This document shows, piece after piece, positions 15,033 to 15,808 of a stretch of 15,808 bases of DNA (positions within the stretch are counted from its first letter, which is position 1; every line of letters begins with the position of its first letter). The position numbers were made by a program, and so were the translations under genes. Origin of the DNA: Oceanihabitans sp. (lineage in GTDB: Bacteria; Bacteroidota; Bacteroidia; Flavobacteriales; Flavobacteriaceae); assembly GCA_018067265.1 (NCBI GenBank), contig JAGPUY010000286.1, positions 1 to 15,808 of the forward strand, in the 5' to 3' direction. Below the pieces are notes generated by a model that was given only the letters and a program-made list of their open reading frames with translations, made no database searches and was not told where the DNA came from.

Positions 15033-15808
15033 ATGAGTAAGCCAAGAGATAGTAAAAGCAAAGGGAAGCTTTCCGGGCGTGGGAATAGTAATACACGTAG
15101 CCAAAGCAATGAAAGAGGAAATGCTCCAGTAAAAAAGAAAGCAGCAGGAAATAAAACGCAAAAGCCGCAAAAAGCACAGAAGCCACAAAAAGCATCGGAT
15201 CCAGATCAAATGCGTTTAAATAAATACATCGCAAATTCTGGTATTTGTTCTCGTAGAGATGCAGATATGCATATCGCAACAGGTTTAGTTTCTGTAAACG
15301 GAAAGATCGTTACTGAAATGGGATACAAGGTGAAACTAGAAGATGAGGTTCGTTTTGATGGATCTAGAATCAATCCAGAGAAAAAAGCATACGTTTTATT
15401 GAATAAACCAAAAGGTTTTGCAACTACTACCAGTGAAGGTAAAGGACGTACAGTTATGGATTTAGTTGCTAATGCAACCAATTCTAGAATTAAGCCAATA
15501 GGTAGACTAGGTAGAAATAGTAAAGGGTTATTGTTATTTACCAATGATGATTTAGTTGCTAAAAAATTCACCAATTCTAAAAATGGTGTACCTCGTTTAT
15601 TTCAAATAGAGTTAGATAAAAACCTGAAGATTGAAGATCTTAAGAAGATTAGAGAAGGTTTTAGAATAGAAGGGAAATTAATTACTGTAGAAGAAATTAG
15701 TTATATCGAAGGCGCTTCTAAAAAAGAAATTGGTCTTAAAATTAAAAACACTGGTAACACGGTACTTCGTGCTATTTTTGATAGTTTAAAATACGAGATT
15801 GTAGGTGT
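15033..15808 (+). CDS. RsuA/RluB-family pseudouridine synthase homologue, active site substituted (3' end missing)
   Basis: 258 complete codons; the gene runs off the window. Residues 1-57 are a Lys/Gln/Pro-rich disordered tail with KPQKAQKPQKA repeats, probably RNA-binding. An S4 domain follows: MRLNKYIANSGICSRRDAD, then GLVSVNGKIV and GDEVRFDG-like LEDEVRFDG. The synthase domain begins at YVLLNKPKGFATT. The family active-site motif GRLDxNTxGLLLFT reads GRLGRNSKGLLLFT here, so the catalytic Asp is Gly160. The conserved Tyr, 30 residues later in E. coli RluB as I recall it, is Phe190 (PRLFQIEL). The spacing is exactly preserved, so this is substitution and not misalignment. TNDGDL is also shortened to TNDDL. 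The fold and downstream blocks (EEISYIEGASKKEIGLKIK) are kept. It should bind rRNA but probably does not form pseudouridine. Start 15033 follows a good -7 box. Confidence 0.88.
   Translation, partial: MSKPRDSKSKGKLSGRGNSNTRSQSNERGNAPVKKKAAGNKTQKPQKAQKPQKASDPDQMRLNKYIANSGICSRRDADMHIATGLVSVNGKIVTEMGYKVKLEDEVRFDGSRINPEKKAYVLLNKPKGFATTTSEGKGRTVMDLVANATNSRIKPIGRLGRNSKGLLLFTNDDLVAKKFTNSKNGVPRLFQIELDKNLKIEDLKKIREGFRIEGKLITVEEISYIEGASKKEIGLKIKNTGNTVLRAIFDSLKYEIVG

Noticed and set aside
14950..15279. Long minus-strand frames opposite the start of the pseudouridine synthase homologue
   Set aside because: They are Leu/Tyr/Phe-rich reverse readings of a Lys-rich coding region with no family resemblance.

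Overview
The window looks like chromosomal DNA from a member of the Bacteroidota, most likely a marine or related Flavobacteriaceae. It is AT-rich and has no clear Shine-Dalgarno sites. Several start regions carry TAnnTTTG-like -7 boxes. A secreted Kelch protein ends in a type A sorting domain of the type IX secretion system (T9SS). There is also a mevalonate gene cluster with a prenyltransferase of the kind found in flavobacteria. I see no rRNA, tRNA, CRISPR array, transposase or phage genes.

Layout. Positions 1-1733 hold the 3' part of a GH13 alpha-amylase gene followed 11 bp later by a small secreted protein, closed by a hairpin terminator. A Kelch/T9SS surface protein (1845-3437, minus) converges on it. 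A long GAF-domain protein (3642-6014, plus) meets tail to tail, 2 bp apart, with an HD-phosphohydrolase fused to a Pycsar-type membrane effector domain (6017-7213, minus). Then come a lipoprotein with propeller-like sequence (7306-8160, minus) and a plus-strand pair: a BaiN/HI0933-type flavoprotein and a DUF1697 protein (8287-10031). Two tandem, translationally coupled TetR paralogues (10020-11182, minus) stand divergent to the isoprenoid cluster: diphosphomevalonate decarboxylase (mvaD), a four-helix-bundle protein, mevalonate kinase, and a UbiA-family geranylgeranyltransferase. After a 266-bp region rich in palindromes and repeats, the window ends inside an RsuA/RluB-type pseudouridine synthase homologue.

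How genes work together. mvaD and the kinase supply isopentenyl diphosphate by the mevalonate route. The UbiA enzyme would use the resulting polyprenyl diphosphate, possibly to make archaeal-type prenyl-glycerol ether lipids. The TetR pair is well placed to control this cluster. The amylase and the small secreted protein are probably the tail of a starch or maltodextrin locus that lies outside the window.

Main points for a second look: (1) the pseudouridine synthase homologue lacks both the catalytic Asp (Gly160) and the conserved active-site Tyr (Phe190) in an ungapped alignment, so it is probably non-catalytic; (2) the four-helix-bundle gene inside the mevalonate operon is bounded by a perfect 16-bp inverted repeat that contains the stop codons of both mvaD and the inserted gene, which looks like a mobile unit; (3) an HD-PycTM fusion with no cyclase beside it; (4) a cluster of perfect palindromes upstream of the pseudouridine synthase homologue.
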